Part shown: positions 14,469 through 21,899 of the stretch, piece by piece
Position numbering within the stretch: position 1 is the stretch's first letter
Layout of the letters: every line of letters starts with the position of its first letter
Origin: Proteobacteria bacterium UBA7420
Lineage (GTDB): Bacteria; Pseudomonadota; Gammaproteobacteria; Magnimaribacterales; D2472
Length of the DNA: 21,899 nucleotides
NCBI GenBank assembly: GCA_002469975.1
Contig: DKMG01000024.1
Coordinates: 1 to 21,899 of the forward strand
Direction: 5' to 3'
Made by a program: the position numbers and the translations under genes
Notes under the pieces: model-generated
Told to the model about the DNA's origin: nothing
Database searches by the model: none
What the model saw: the letters and a program-made list of their open reading frames with translations, nothing else

Positions 14469-14936
14469 ATGAGCGCTATGACTAAAGAAAAATATACAAT
14501 CAAACAGGCGATTACGGCAAAAAGGATTATTAAGTATTTTGCAAAATTTCAAGCAAGAGTATTTCTTCTTAGCAATGGCAAACTGTGGAACAAATGGCCT
14601 GGAGGCTTTCCAATAATGGTGGTTAGAACAAAAGGAGCTAAAACTCAGAAAATTAGAAACATACCTTTGATCTATGTTCACCATGATGGCCTGCCAATCC
14701 TTGTTGCCTCACTTGGAGGCATGCCAAAAAATCCTAGCTGGTATTACAATGTTAAGGCCTATCCAGAATTGAAGATTTCAACAATTCATGAATCAGGGAA
14801 CTTTCTTGCTGAAGAGGTGTCTAAAGAAAAAAAAGACGAGCTTTGGCCAGTGATTTGTTCAATCTATCCTGACTATGAGACCTATCAAAATAATACAGCT
14901 AGAGAAATCCCTGTATTTTTATGTAAAAAAATATGA
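14469..14936 (+). CDS. DDN / deazaflavin-dependent nitroreductase-family protein
   Basis: This 155-aa split-barrel protein shows the family pattern VVRTKGAKTQKIRNIPLIYV (about 53-72), then LVASLGGMPKNPSWYYNVKAYPEL (about 78-101) and a closing DYETYQNNTAREIPVF. Mycobacterial and actinobacterial relatives use coenzyme F420H2 to reduce quinones or nitro compounds; some relatives outside those groups may bind other flavins or heme. The ATG at 14469 is two bases after the gcdH stop; a second in-frame ATG at 14478 is possible, and the N-terminal 20 residues are not diagnostic. Its stop overlaps the next start (ATGA), so it is coupled to the ABC transporter genes. The family call is good; the cofactor is uncertain. 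Confidence 0.82.
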   Translation: MSAMTKEKYTIKQAITAKRIIKYFAKFQARVFLLSNGKLWNKWPGGFPIMVVRTKGAKTQKIRNIPLIYVHHDGLPILVASLGGMPKNPSWYYNVKAYPELKISTIHESGNFLAEEVSKEKKDELWPVICSIYPDYETYQNNTAREIPVFLCKKI

Positions 14937-15622
14937 GCATTATTTCTGTAGAAGGCGTAACCAAGCACTATTCCTTAGGCACGCAAACTGTTGAAGCGCT
15001 TAGAGGTATAACATTCAAAATTCAAAAAGGTGAATTCCTTGCAATCATGGGTCCGTCTGGATCAGGTAAATCAACATTGATGAATATTATCGGTTGCCTT
15101 GATAGCCCAACCCATGGAAGCTACTTTTTAAATAATCAAGAGGTCAGTACCTTGGATGGAGATGAGTTAGCTGGAATAAGAAATAAAGAGATTGGGTTTG
15201 TATTTCAGAATTTTCACTTGCTAGCTCGAAATAGTGCTCTAGATAATGTCATGCTACCTTTAAAATATGCTGGTGTTGAAAAAGCAGAACAAGTTAAAAG
15301 AGCTAAAGCAGCCTTGTCTCAGGTTGGTCTTGAATCACGAATGGATCATCAACCCTCTGAACTTTCAGGTGGGCAGCAACAAAGAGTTGCAATTGCTCGA
15401 GCTCTTGTAAATAATCCTTCAATACTCTTTGCAGATGAGCCAACAGGAAATCTTGATAGCCAAACGGGACATGATGTCATGCAGCTTTTTCATAATCTTC
15501 ACTCGCAAGGACAAACAATTATCTTAATCACTCATGAAAATGAGGTTGCTGAAGAGGCCCAGCGCACTATCTTTATTAAAGATGGCCTTATAGAATCGGA
15601 CATCAAAAAGGAGCCAAAATGA
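14933..15622 (+). CDS. ABC transporter ATP-binding protein, MacB/LolD type
   Basis: This 229-aa ATPase has Walker A GPSGSGKST (40-48), Q-loop Q92, signature LSGGQ (144-148), Walker B ILFADE (164-169) and switch His201. The sequence GCLDSPTHG and the FQNFHLLARNSALDNVMLPL stretch are typical of the MacB/LolD/FtsE-like subfamily. It overlaps both neighbours by four bases (ATGA at each junction), so it is translated together with the DDN-like protein and the adaptor. It would energise the permease encoded at 16819. Here ATPase and permease are separate, whereas E. coli MacB is one chain. Confidence 0.95.
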   Translation: MSIISVEGVTKHYSLGTQTVEALRGITFKIQKGEFLAIMGPSGSGKSTLMNIIGCLDSPTHGSYFLNNQEVSTLDGDELAGIRNKEIGFVFQNFHLLARNSALDNVMLPLKYAGVEKAEQVKRAKAALSQVGLESRMDHQPSELSGGQQQRVAIARALVNNPSILFADEPTGNLDSQTGHDVMQLFHNLHSQGQTIILITHENEVAEEAQRTIFIKDGLIESDIKKEPK

Positions 15623-16815
15623 CTCAGTTAAAAGTTAAATCATTCGCAGTAGCTTTATCTATAATTTTTTTAGCCAGCTGCGGTGGCGGTAAAAAAGAAG
15701 AAGAGTTCAAGTTTTATACTCTCAAAGAGGCTGGTACACAGCAACTTGAATTAACAGTAGAGGCATCTGGGACCGTTGAAGCCATCTCATCTATTGAAAT
15801 TAAATCTAAAGCATCTGGCCAAGTGTTATTTTTGGGAGCGGAGATTGGTGATTTTGTAGAACAAGGAGTTGTTCTGGCAAGAATTGATCAGCGCACTCCA
15901 ACCAATACTCTAGCTCAAGCAAATGCAGACTTAGAAGTTGCCAAGGTCAGGCTATCTAATGCAAAAAATCAATTTAATCGATCTAAAAGACTACATGATG
16001 AAGGCAATATTTCAGATAAATCATTCGAAGATGCTCAAGAAGCCTCTTCATCAGCTCAAGCCCAATTTGTCCGTGCTGAGGTGTTCCTGGAGAATGCAAG
16101 AATAGCCTTAGATGATACAAGTGTAAGATCTCCAATAGCTGGAACAGTGATCAGTAGGCTTGCCGAAGTGGGACAGGTGATCACATCTCCAACCTCTGCA
16201 GTAGGCGGAGGAACGTTGCTGATGGAAATGGCTGATCTCAATAAAGTTAGAGTCAGAGCCTTGATCGATGAAATAGATATTGGCAAAATTAGCATAGGCC
16301 AAGAAGTCACGCTTAAAGTTTCAGCCTATAGAGATAAAAGATTTACTGGCGTTGTGTCGAAAATCGAACCCATGTCAAAAATTGATCAAAACGTCACGAC
16401 CTTTCCAGTGTTAATCGATATAGAAAATAAAGATAATCTTTTGCTGATTGGTATGAACACTGATGTTGAAATAGAAATTTTAAATGAGGAGGTAGCTTTA
16501 GCATTGCCAGCAGGCTCTTTACGTACACGCAAGGATATTGTCTCTGTGGCTCCTCTTCTTGGCATTACCCAAGAAGATCTAAATATTTTTTTAACTGACA
16601 AAGTTGCAGGAGAGAACTTCAGTACTTTTATTGTCTTAAAAAAGACCAGCAAAGGAGCAATTCCATCTTGGGTAAAAGTTGGAAAAACAGATTTAAATTA
16701 TGTTGAGGTCAAGAGTGGCATTGATCAAAAAGAAATTGTTTATGTTCTTCCCAGTGAAGGTCTGATTAAATACCAGCAAAAGTTCTCTGAAAGAGTGAAA
16801 GGTAGATTTGGGTAA
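15619..16815 (+). CDS. Membrane-fusion adaptor (MacA/HlyD family), predicted lipoprotein
   Basis: This 398-aa periplasmic adaptor starts with a lipoprotein signal (lipobox LASC, acylated C21). The core has the order expected for MacA-like proteins: a barrel-sandwich hybrid half (SGTVEAISSIEIKSKASGQV), a coiled-coil hairpin at about 95-165 rich in Ala, Gln and Glu, the other half of the lipoyl-like domain (VRSPIAGTVISRLAEVGQ), and beta-barrel and membrane-proximal domains. It would link the inner-membrane permease to an outer-membrane channel; no TolC gene is here. E. coli MacA is anchored by a transmembrane helix, whereas this one is a lipoprotein with Gly at +2, which does not carry the Asp+2 inner-membrane retention signal. 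The start overlaps the ATPase stop by four bases. Confidence 0.92.
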   Translation: MTQLKVKSFAVALSIIFLASCGGGKKEEEFKFYTLKEAGTQQLELTVEASGTVEAISSIEIKSKASGQVLFLGAEIGDFVEQGVVLARIDQRTPTNTLAQANADLEVAKVRLSNAKNQFNRSKRLHDEGNISDKSFEDAQEASSSAQAQFVRAEVFLENARIALDDTSVRSPIAGTVISRLAEVGQVITSPTSAVGGGTLLMEMADLNKVRVRALIDEIDIGKISIGQEVTLKVSAYRDKRFTGVVSKIEPMSKIDQNVTTFPVLIDIENKDNLLLIGMNTDVEIEILNEEVALALPAGSLRTRKDIVSVAPLLGITQEDLNIFLTDKVAGENFSTFIVLKKTSKGAIPSWVKVGKTDLNYVEVKSGIDQKEIVYVLPSEGLIKYQQKFSERVKGRFG

Positions 16816-16818
16816 GCA

Positions 16819-18024
16819 ATGATACTGCAAGAATCTATTTCCACTGCCGTTGATGCCATTAGAGCTAATCTAATGCGCTCATTATTAACTACGATTGCAA
16901 TTGTTATTGGCACGGCGTCTGTTATTGCTATGGTTGGCATTGGATCAAGCGCTCAAAGAGCAATCGATGACTCAATAACTAATCTATCTGCCCGAACCTT
17001 GTCCGTTTATCCATCGAGAGGCCGAGGCTCAAAAACTGTCAATACATCACCCCTAGTCATCAAAGATGCCGATGCGTTGATCAAGGACAAAGAGATTCAA
17101 TGGAGAATTGCTCCAGAAATTCGAGGCAGTAAAACTTTAAAATTTGGTAACGAGAGCATCAGTATCTCAGTGATTGGAGCCAGAGAAAATTATTTAAGCA
17201 TTCAGGGATATGAAGTTGAGCAGGGAATATTTTTTACAGAGCGAGATGATTTGGCAAGAAAAAGAATTGCTGTTATTGGCTCTAGTGTTGGAACAGAATT
17301 AAAAACTTCTTCTAAAGCACTGGTTGGGAAGGATATTGATTTGGGCGGGGTTACCTTTAAAGTTATTGGAGTGATGAAGTCTGAAGGTTCATCAGGATGG
17401 TCAAATCCAGATGAGCAGATCTACATACCATTGCTCACGGCTGCTGATAGAGTCTTTGGAAGGCAGAGAGTTGATTCGATCAGAGTAGAGGTTCCCAACA
17501 CTTATTCTCCCGAGGAAGCTATGATTTCTATTGAGCGAGTCTTAAGACGGGAGCATGACATAGGTCCTGGAGAAGAAAATAATTTTAGAATCAATGATTG
17601 GTCTCAATTCACTGACTTGCAGAAACAAGCAACAGCAATTTTTTCCGCTTTAATTATTGGGATTGCCGGCATCAGCTTATTGGTTGGAGGTATTGGGGTG
17701 ATGAACATTATGCTGGTTTCAGTGACAGAGAGGACACGTGAGATTGGTCTTCGCAAAGCGCTGGGAGCAACCCATCAAGCCATTCTTCTACAATTTATTA
17801 TTGAGGCTGTCACCCTTTGTATTATTGGTGGAATATTAGGAGTTCTCCTAGGCTCTGGTATTTATTTTCTTATTGCTATTTGGCAAGACTGGGTTTTTAC
17901 CATTCCTTTCTCCGCTATCTTTGGTTCTGTTACATTTTCAGCATGTGTAGGGCTATTTTTTGGGATTTGGCCTGCCAGAAAGGCTGCGAGACTAGAGCCT
18001 GCAGTCGCCTTAAGGTACGAGTAA
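16819..18024 (+). CDS. ABC transporter permease, MacB/FtsX type
   Basis: This 401-aa protein has the four-helix MacB layout: one N-terminal transmembrane segment (about 20-42), a large periplasmic domain (about 45-270) and three C-terminal segments (about 275-300, 325-350 and 360-385). VTERTREIGLRKALGAT in the cytoplasmic loop is the FtsX/MacB coupling motif. With the ATPase and adaptor upstream it would form a tripartite mechanotransmission-type exporter. The gap from the adaptor is three bases, as is the gap to the following glycosyltransferase. The transported molecule is unknown; candidates are lipids, peptides, macrolide-like compounds or envelope glycoconjugates. Confidence 0.94.
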   Translation: MILQESISTAVDAIRANLMRSLLTTIAIVIGTASVIAMVGIGSSAQRAIDDSITNLSARTLSVYPSRGRGSKTVNTSPLVIKDADALIKDKEIQWRIAPEIRGSKTLKFGNESISISVIGARENYLSIQGYEVEQGIFFTERDDLARKRIAVIGSSVGTELKTSSKALVGKDIDLGGVTFKVIGVMKSEGSSGWSNPDEQIYIPLLTAADRVFGRQRVDSIRVEVPNTYSPEEAMISIERVLRREHDIGPGEENNFRINDWSQFTDLQKQATAIFSALIIGIAGISLLVGGIGVMNIMLVSVTERTREIGLRKALGATHQAILLQFIIEAVTLCIIGGILGVLLGSGIYFLIAIWQDWVFTIPFSAIFGSVTFSACVGLFFGIWPARKAARLEPAVALRYE

Positions 18025-18027
18025 TTC

Positions 18028-19122
18028 ATGCGAGTTTTGCAACTGCTACCTGAGTTGAAACTGGGAGGAGTTGAAAGAGGCACAGTAGATCTTTCCGAGC
18101 ATCTAACAAAACTAGGTCATAAGTCAGCTGTAGTTTCTGCTGGAGGTGGTCTTGTTGAGCAATTATCAAACCATGGAGCAAAGCACTTCTCTTTGCCGAT
18201 AGCAAAAAAGAATTTTTTAGCTCTCAAGCAATTCAAGAATCTACGCAATATTTACCAAGAATTTCATCCCGATATTATTCATGTACGCTCACGCTTTCCT
18301 GCGTGGATTAATGCCTTAGCTTTGAGGGGCCTATCTGCATCTAAACCAATTATAATTTCTACATTTCATGGCTTGTACAGCAAGCCTTTTTATAGCAAAT
18401 CTATGGCTTATGCCGATGATATTATTGCTATCTCAAAAACAGTGCAAGATTATATCTTCAGCAACTATGATGTAGATCATTCTAGAGTCCACTTAATTTA
18501 TAGAGGATGTGATGTTGAAGAATTTAATACATCGTCACCTTCGAAATCTTGGTCTGATTCTTGGTATAAAGAGTTTCCTCAAACAGGCAATAAAATTCTG
18601 CTCACCCTGCCTGGAAGAATCACAGGATGGAAAGGCATAGAAGACTTTCTGAAATTATTTAGCCAACTTGATCAAGCCAAATATCATGGGCTTATTCCCG
18701 GCCCAGTGAATGGAAATAAAAAGAGATATTTTCAATCTCTTCTCGCATTAGTTAAAAAATATAATCTTGAATCTGCCATAACTTTTTGTGGTGCAAGAGC
18801 AGATATCTCAAACATATATAAAATTTCAGATATCGTATTTAATCTTTCATCCAAGCCAGAGCCTTTTGGGCGCACTATTATTGAGGCTGCTGCATGTGGC
18901 ACTCATGTGATGGGTTGGAATAGGGGAGGCGTTAAAGAGTCTATTGGCATGATTAATCCTCTTGGGTTAATTGACTTTGGAGATACAGACGCTTTGGCCA
19001 ATCAAATTCCGTATTTATTACAATCCGAACCACCTTTGAGTATTCCCTCAATTTTTACGAAAGAGAGATTGGTAGAAGAAACCATTAAAGTATACGAATC
19101 TGCTATTCAAAGAGAGAGATAG
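18028..19122 (+). CDS. Glycosyltransferase family 4 (GT-B fold)
   Basis: This 364-aa protein opens with MRVLQLLPELKLGGVERGT, the N-terminal GT-B donor/acceptor loop with the GGVE signature. PDIIHVRSRFPAW, STFHG and IAISKTVQDYI follow, all typical of GT4. The retaining E-x7-E motif is EPFGRTIIE near residue 285. It would transfer a sugar from a nucleotide-sugar donor to a lipid or glycan acceptor at the cytoplasmic face of the inner membrane. It starts three bases after the MacB-type permease stop and may be co-transcribed with the exporter. Its end overlaps the convergent glycosyltransferase gene by 16 bp. The sugar specificity cannot be read. Confidence 0.9.
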   Translation: MRVLQLLPELKLGGVERGTVDLSEHLTKLGHKSAVVSAGGGLVEQLSNHGAKHFSLPIAKKNFLALKQFKNLRNIYQEFHPDIIHVRSRFPAWINALALRGLSASKPIIISTFHGLYSKPFYSKSMAYADDIIAISKTVQDYIFSNYDVDHSRVHLIYRGCDVEEFNTSSPSKSWSDSWYKEFPQTGNKILLTLPGRITGWKGIEDFLKLFSQLDQAKYHGLIPGPVNGNKKRYFQSLLALVKKYNLESAITFCGARADISNIYKISDIVFNLSSKPEPFGRTIIEAAACGTHVMGWNRGGVKESIGMINPLGLIDFGDTDALANQIPYLLQSEPPLSIPSIFTKERLVEETIKVYESAIQRER

Positions 19123-20069
19123 ACTTCTTTGGTTTTAATAAGGGCATTGTCTAGAGAATATTCCTCATGCATGGCTATTTTAATTGCGCTAACGTCCAAT
19201 TGAGGCAGCAATGGAATCATTTCTTCTAGCAGAGCTGTCAAACTGATCTGATTCCCGGCCTCGGCTAATAGATCCCTAGGGATGATCTGGGGCATGATTC
19301 CAACATTGGTTCCAAGTACTGGTATATTGTGATTAATTGCCTCTAATACGACCCTAGGACCTCCCTCACGCAGACTTGATACAATCAATCCACTCGCACT
19401 TTTATATATCTCTTCTATGGATTCATAAGAATGATCTGTAAGAATTTTTATTCGAGCCGACAAGCCTAACTTTTCAATTAATGCTTGTAAGGGTAGAAGC
19501 TCTTGCCCAGAGCCAATAATATTTAGCTCTTCTTTAATGTTTACCCATGCATTGATCAGCAAATCAAAACCCTTCACTTTTTCTAATCTCCCAACTGCAA
19601 TCACAGGACCAGTTCTTGAAGATGCGAGGCCTTGGTGAGATGGATTAAACCAGTTAGGAATCACCTTGGCATTAGGCATATTTTTTACTATCTCTTTGTT
19701 GACTCCGATAACTGAGTCTACATATTTGACGGCTCTGTTATGAGATTTAAGGCCATGAATTGTTGCTACAATTTTTACGCCTGTGATTAGCCCGAGCCAT
19801 CCGCCTATGGCGCTAGCTTTAGCGCCGTGACAATGCAAAATATCTATCTTGTTTTTCCAGCAAAAGAGGCCCAGCTTTATTACATTAACTGGAGACAGTC
19901 TAGAGCCCATAGTCATGGCGCGGGTGGAGACTCCATCCATGCAGCTTGCCAAGGATTTATCGCACACAATAACATGATCAACCTGGTCATCCATGCCTAA
20001 AGCTAGCTCAAATACATGCTGCTCGATGCCTGCAAATACATTACCAGTAATTAAATGAGCAACTTTCAT
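19107..20069 (-). CDS. Glycosyltransferase family 4 (short form)
   Basis: This 320-aa GT-B protein has NVFAGIEQHVFELA near the N-terminus, DILHCHGAKAS and IVATIHGLKSH in the first half, and IAVGRLEKVKGFDLLI followed by the E-x7-E motif (REGGPRVVLE) in the second. It is shorter than the usual 350-400 aa, because linkers and the C-terminus are trimmed; all core motifs remain, so it is probably active. Its ATG overlaps the stop of the ELM1-like gene by four bases (ATGA), indicating translational coupling. The pair probably acts in lipopolysaccharide or other surface glycan synthesis. Confidence 0.9.
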   Translation of the reverse strand: MKVAHLITGNVFAGIEQHVFELALGMDDQVDHVIVCDKSLASCMDGVSTRAMTMGSRLSPVNVIKLGLFCWKNKIDILHCHGAKASAIGGWLGLITGVKIVATIHGLKSHNRAVKYVDSVIGVNKEIVKNMPNAKVIPNWFNPSHQGLASSRTGPVIAVGRLEKVKGFDLLINAWVNIKEELNIIGSGQELLPLQALIEKLGLSARIKILTDHSYESIEEIYKSASGLIVSSLREGGPRVVLEAINHNIPVLGTNVGIMPQIIPRDLLAEAGNQISLTALLEEMIPLLPQLDVSAIKIAMHEEYSLDNALIKTKEVYLSL

Positions 20070-21037
20070 ATCTTGTTATTAATTAAACCTTGAATGACAT
20101 ATGCAGTTTTTTCGACTTCCGCTAAAGGCTCTAATCCAGACACAGGATGCTCAATTGCATGAACCTTGAGACCTTCAGTTGGGGAGTTAACAGTGAGAGT
20201 TCCAACCTGACGATTTGCTACTAATGCATTGATTGCATTTCTAATTTTGGTGGAACCAGTTTTTTGCGACCGAACACGGCGTTCAATTTGCATGACATAA
20301 GTTTTCCCTTTGCTTGAAAGAGCCTCAAAAACTAAGTTTGAGCTATCAGGCGTTACAAATTTTAGCTCAGAGGTCTGTAAATCTCTTTGAAAGGATTTTG
20401 CCTCAGGGCTTTCTACATCACTAAAGGTAAAGTTTTGAAACTCTTTAGATATATCTTCTATAACCTGATTGAGTGAAAAGGGGGTTCTTCGAGAGTTATA
20501 GATATGGAAGTGATGATGAGGATGTGTTGTAAGAACATACTCTATTTGCTTCTTCACAAGCTCGCTATCAAAATCATAATGCTTGCTCGAGCCACCCAGC
20601 GCAATAATCGCCTTCTTGACAGTTGGCTCAATCAAAGAGGTGGTGGCTAGAGAGCCTTTAAATACATAAACATTATTAGGTTTAGTGCTTGAGGGATAAT
20701 CATGCTCGGGTGCACATATAAGATCAAAATCATTGATGTTAAATGAGGGCTTTAGAATTGCTACCGACAAAAGACTGGATGTTTGTTTCAATGCTTTTTG
20801 AGTTTTAAGGATTTGTGGATAGGTCGAATGTCCAGCTCCAACAAGAAGAGTTAAGCTATTTTTTTGATTCTCAATCGGAGCACTGGGTAGAAAAGATTTC
20901 AACCAATTAAAGACACTTCTTTCAGGGCAATGTATCTTAGTAATAACTAGTTCATTCTCTTTAGATAGCTCATCTAACAAGGCCTGCACTTGATTTAAGT
21001 GACCAATTTTTGAATCTTGAAACCAGTAAACATGCAT
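20066..21037 (-). CDS. ELM1-like (DUF1022) protein, probable GT-B-type glycan enzyme
   Basis: This 323-aa protein starts HVYWFQDSKIGHLNQVQALL, the usual opening of bacterial proteins related to plant mitochondrial fission factor ELM1. SLTLLVGAGHSTY near 62-74, ALGGSSKHYDF near 150 and TPDSSNLVFEALSSKGKTYVMQI near 235-257 fit the family. Its fold is thought to be GT-B-like, similar to MurG or LpxB-type enzymes, and bacterial members often lie near lipopolysaccharide genes. A Shine-Dalgarno GGAG lies ten bases before the ATG. It is the first gene of a coupled pair with the GT4 protein, which supports a role in surface glycan or lipid A-core synthesis rather than membrane fission. Confidence 0.75.
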   Translation of the reverse strand: MHVYWFQDSKIGHLNQVQALLDELSKENELVITKIHCPERSVFNWLKSFLPSAPIENQKNSLTLLVGAGHSTYPQILKTQKALKQTSSLLSVAILKPSFNINDFDLICAPEHDYPSSTKPNNVYVFKGSLATTSLIEPTVKKAIIALGGSSKHYDFDSELVKKQIEYVLTTHPHHHFHIYNSRRTPFSLNQVIEDISKEFQNFTFSDVESPEAKSFQRDLQTSELKFVTPDSSNLVFEALSSKGKTYVMQIERRVRSQKTGSTKIRNAINALVANRQVGTLTVNSPTEGLKVHAIEHPVSGLEPLAEVEKTAYVIQGLINNKI

Positions 21038-21200
21038 AAAAACTTTTTCTCCATTTTCAGTAAATGCAAAACTGCAGAATGAAAGAAGAGCAACCTATCT
21101 GAGTAATCTCTTGGTGCATTCAAATTACATTATTGATTGTTGGAGCATAAAAGCAAAGCTTATATTAGTAATAACCGCACTATAGAAAGGCTATAATTTA

Positions 21201-21392
21201 ATGCTAATGCCACAAGAAATTCAACAAATGGCCAATGATCTTATTTCCCAGTATGGAGATGATGCGAAAGCCATTGCAATGCTAAGAGCTGCAGAGTATG
21301 CAGCAAGCCTGAATGAAGCTGAATGGTTAATATGGGAATCTGTAATCTTAGAAATTGAAAGGGTTGAATTAACGCCAGATTTGAATGGATAA
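21201..21392 (+). CDS. Unrecognised small helical protein (63 aa)
   Basis: This 63-aa protein begins MLMPQEIQQMANDLISQYGDD and looks entirely helical: an amphipathic first helix, an Ala-rich AKAIAMLRAAEYAASLN segment and EAEWLIWESVILEIERV. The pattern (active-helix, YGDDA, Ala-rich helix, then WxxW-like end) recalls small uncharacterised proteobacterial proteins, but I cannot name a family. AAGG (21187-21190) is ten bases before the ATG at 21201; an in-frame ATG at 21207 is an alternative. TATAAT at 21192-21197 is very close to the start and could be a -10 box for a leaderless mRNA from the second ATG. There is no signal peptide or membrane segment. Confidence 0.6.
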   Translation: MLMPQEIQQMANDLISQYGDDAKAIAMLRAAEYAASLNEAEWLIWESVILEIERVELTPDLNG

Positions 21393-21442
21393 CCCCTTAT
21401 TATGAAAAAAAGAGATTAATGGCATCGCTCTCAAAGCCGGTA

Positions 21443-21458
21443 ATATTGTAAGCAATAT
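21443..21458. repeat. Short hairpin between the 63-aa gene and the XRE gene
   Basis: ATATTG (21443-21448) and CAATAT (21453-21458) pair around TAAG in the 65-bp gap between the two convergent genes. There is no T-run on either strand, so terminator function is doubtful. Confidence 0.25.
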
Positions 21459-21673
21459 CATTCAGGTAATTTAAATAGGTCTTCTACTGAACACTTCAGG
21501 GTTTTAGCAATCTTTAGAGCTAGAACAGTGGAAGGCACATAAATTCCGTTCTCTATCGCATTAATACTTTTTCTTGAAACCTCTGCACTCTCTGAAAGTT
21601 CTTGTTGAGTTAAACCCACAGATTTTCTGAGTTCCCCAAGATTATTTAGAAGGTTTTTATGGTGGTTACCCAC
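21458..21673 (-). CDS. Small XRE-family HTH transcriptional regulator, GTG start
   Basis: This 71-aa protein is a single Cro/C1-type helix-turn-helix domain: LRKSVGLTQQELSESAEVSR (15-34) with the recognition helix in SRKSINAIENG (33-43), then PSTVLALKIAKTLKCSVEDLF. It has no sensor or dimerisation extension, like the compact YozG-type regulators that often control an adjacent membrane protein gene. The start is GTG at 21673-21671; no earlier start exists in frame and no ATG lies before the HTH. It begins five bases after the stop of the upstream membrane protein gene, so the two form an operon. Confidence 0.88.
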   Translation of the reverse strand: MGNHHKNLLNNLGELRKSVGLTQQELSESAEVSRKSINAIENGIYVPSTVLALKIAKTLKCSVEDLFKLPE

Positions 21674-21678
21674 TTTCT

Positions 21679-21899
21679 TTACTCTTCAAACTTTTCAACT
21701 GCTTTGGTAAGCTCAGCACTATCGTTTGGATAGAGGTACCCGGCAACTATTGAACCAGCGCCAATTGCACCAACCAATAGCCCAATACCCGGAACGATTC
21801 CTCCAGAAACGCTCATTCCAAAGAGAAAGATACCAAGACCAATAAATAAAGTGATCACACCACTTCTTCTATAATCTATGGGCTGCTTCTTGCCTTGGA
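21679..21899 (-). CDS. Small membrane protein, DUF6249-like, 5' end outside window
   Basis: An open frame enters from the right edge (first full codon at 21897) and ends with TAA at 21679-21681, giving 72 visible residues. It has a hydrophilic start (GKKQPIDYRRSG), two glycine-rich transmembrane segments (about visible residues 13-31 and 33-56) and an acidic tail ending EKFEE. The basic segment before two short membrane helices resembles DUF6249-type proteins, which are commonly encoded next to small regulators. It directly precedes the XRE gene on the same strand, with five bases between. The N-terminal part cannot be seen, so the domain call is tentative while the coding call is good. Confidence 0.6.
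   Translation of the reverse strand, partial: QGKKQPIDYRRSGVITLFIGLGIFLFGMSVSGGIVPGIGLLVGAIGAGSIVAGYLYPNDSAELTKAVEKFEE

Noticed and set aside
16056..16652. Minus-strand open frames of 64-88 codons in the adaptor gene
   Set aside because: They are antisense to a coding sequence with a complete domain order, with no Shine-Dalgarno or recognisable domain.
1..21899. CRISPR array, insertion sequence, prophage or toxin-antitoxin module
   Set aside because: No spaced direct repeats, transposase, phage genes or toxin partner were seen; the small XRE protein is paired with a membrane protein, not a toxin-like gene.

Overview
The window looks like a stretch of chromosome from an AT-rich, tightly packed marine gammaproteobacterium. 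A SAR86-type or similar oligotroph would fit. This placement is inferred from gene content (TonB-dependent receptor, P450, Rieske oxygenase, many short or overlapping gene junctions), the low GC content and the gammaproteobacterial-type tRNA-Ala and thymidine kinase; no marker gene was compared. No mobile element, integrase, CRISPR array or rRNA is visible, and no gene-free stretch exceeds 300 bp. The longest gene-free gaps are 7574-7759 (186 bp), 21038-21200 (163 bp) and 10931-11038 (108 bp).

Layout. (1) 1-3252: the 3' end of a tRNA-Ala, then on the + strand a LOG-family phosphoribohydrolase, an unrecognised very acidic protein, a stand-alone MASE1-like membrane protein, and alanine dehydrogenase preceded by two adjacent inverted repeats. 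(2) 3229-14466: a catabolic-looking block. It holds a 715-aa flavin enoate reductase (minus), a SnoaL/NTF2-like protein (plus), a minus-strand pair (KshA-like Rieske oxygenase, then thymidine kinase), and a divergent plus-strand series: acetoacetate-decarboxylase-like enzyme, SDR, cytochrome P450 and a tiny Smr-like protein. These are followed by a TonB-dependent receptor with its own terminator and a glutaryl-CoA-dehydrogenase-type enzyme. (3) 14469-19122: a tightly coupled run of a DDN/F420-type small protein, an ABC ATPase, a lipoprotein membrane-fusion adaptor, a MacB-type permease and a GT4 glycosyltransferase. (4) 19107-21037: a minus-strand pair, a GT4 glycosyltransferase and an ELM1-like protein. 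(5) 21201-21899: an unknown 63-aa protein (plus), then a minus-strand pair of a small XRE regulator and a two-segment membrane protein cut by the window edge.

How the genes may work together. The receptor (11039) could import a hydrophobic compound across the outer membrane. The P450, Rieske oxygenase, SDR, enoate reductase, SnoaL-like and ADC-like proteins are the types used to oxidise, dehydrogenate, isomerise and reduce alicyclic or steroid/terpenoid skeletons. Several family types recall the bile-acid bai genes (BaiCD-like flavoenzyme, BaiE-like NTF2 fold, BaiA-like SDR), combined here with aerobic oxygenases. The substrate cannot be read from sequence. The ADC-like gene has a credible sigma70 promoter whose -10 box lies between the arms of a perfect 10-bp inverted repeat, so the pathway is probably under a dedicated regulator that is not in the window. 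The MacA/MacB-like run plus glycosyltransferases suggests envelope export or glycoconjugate assembly.
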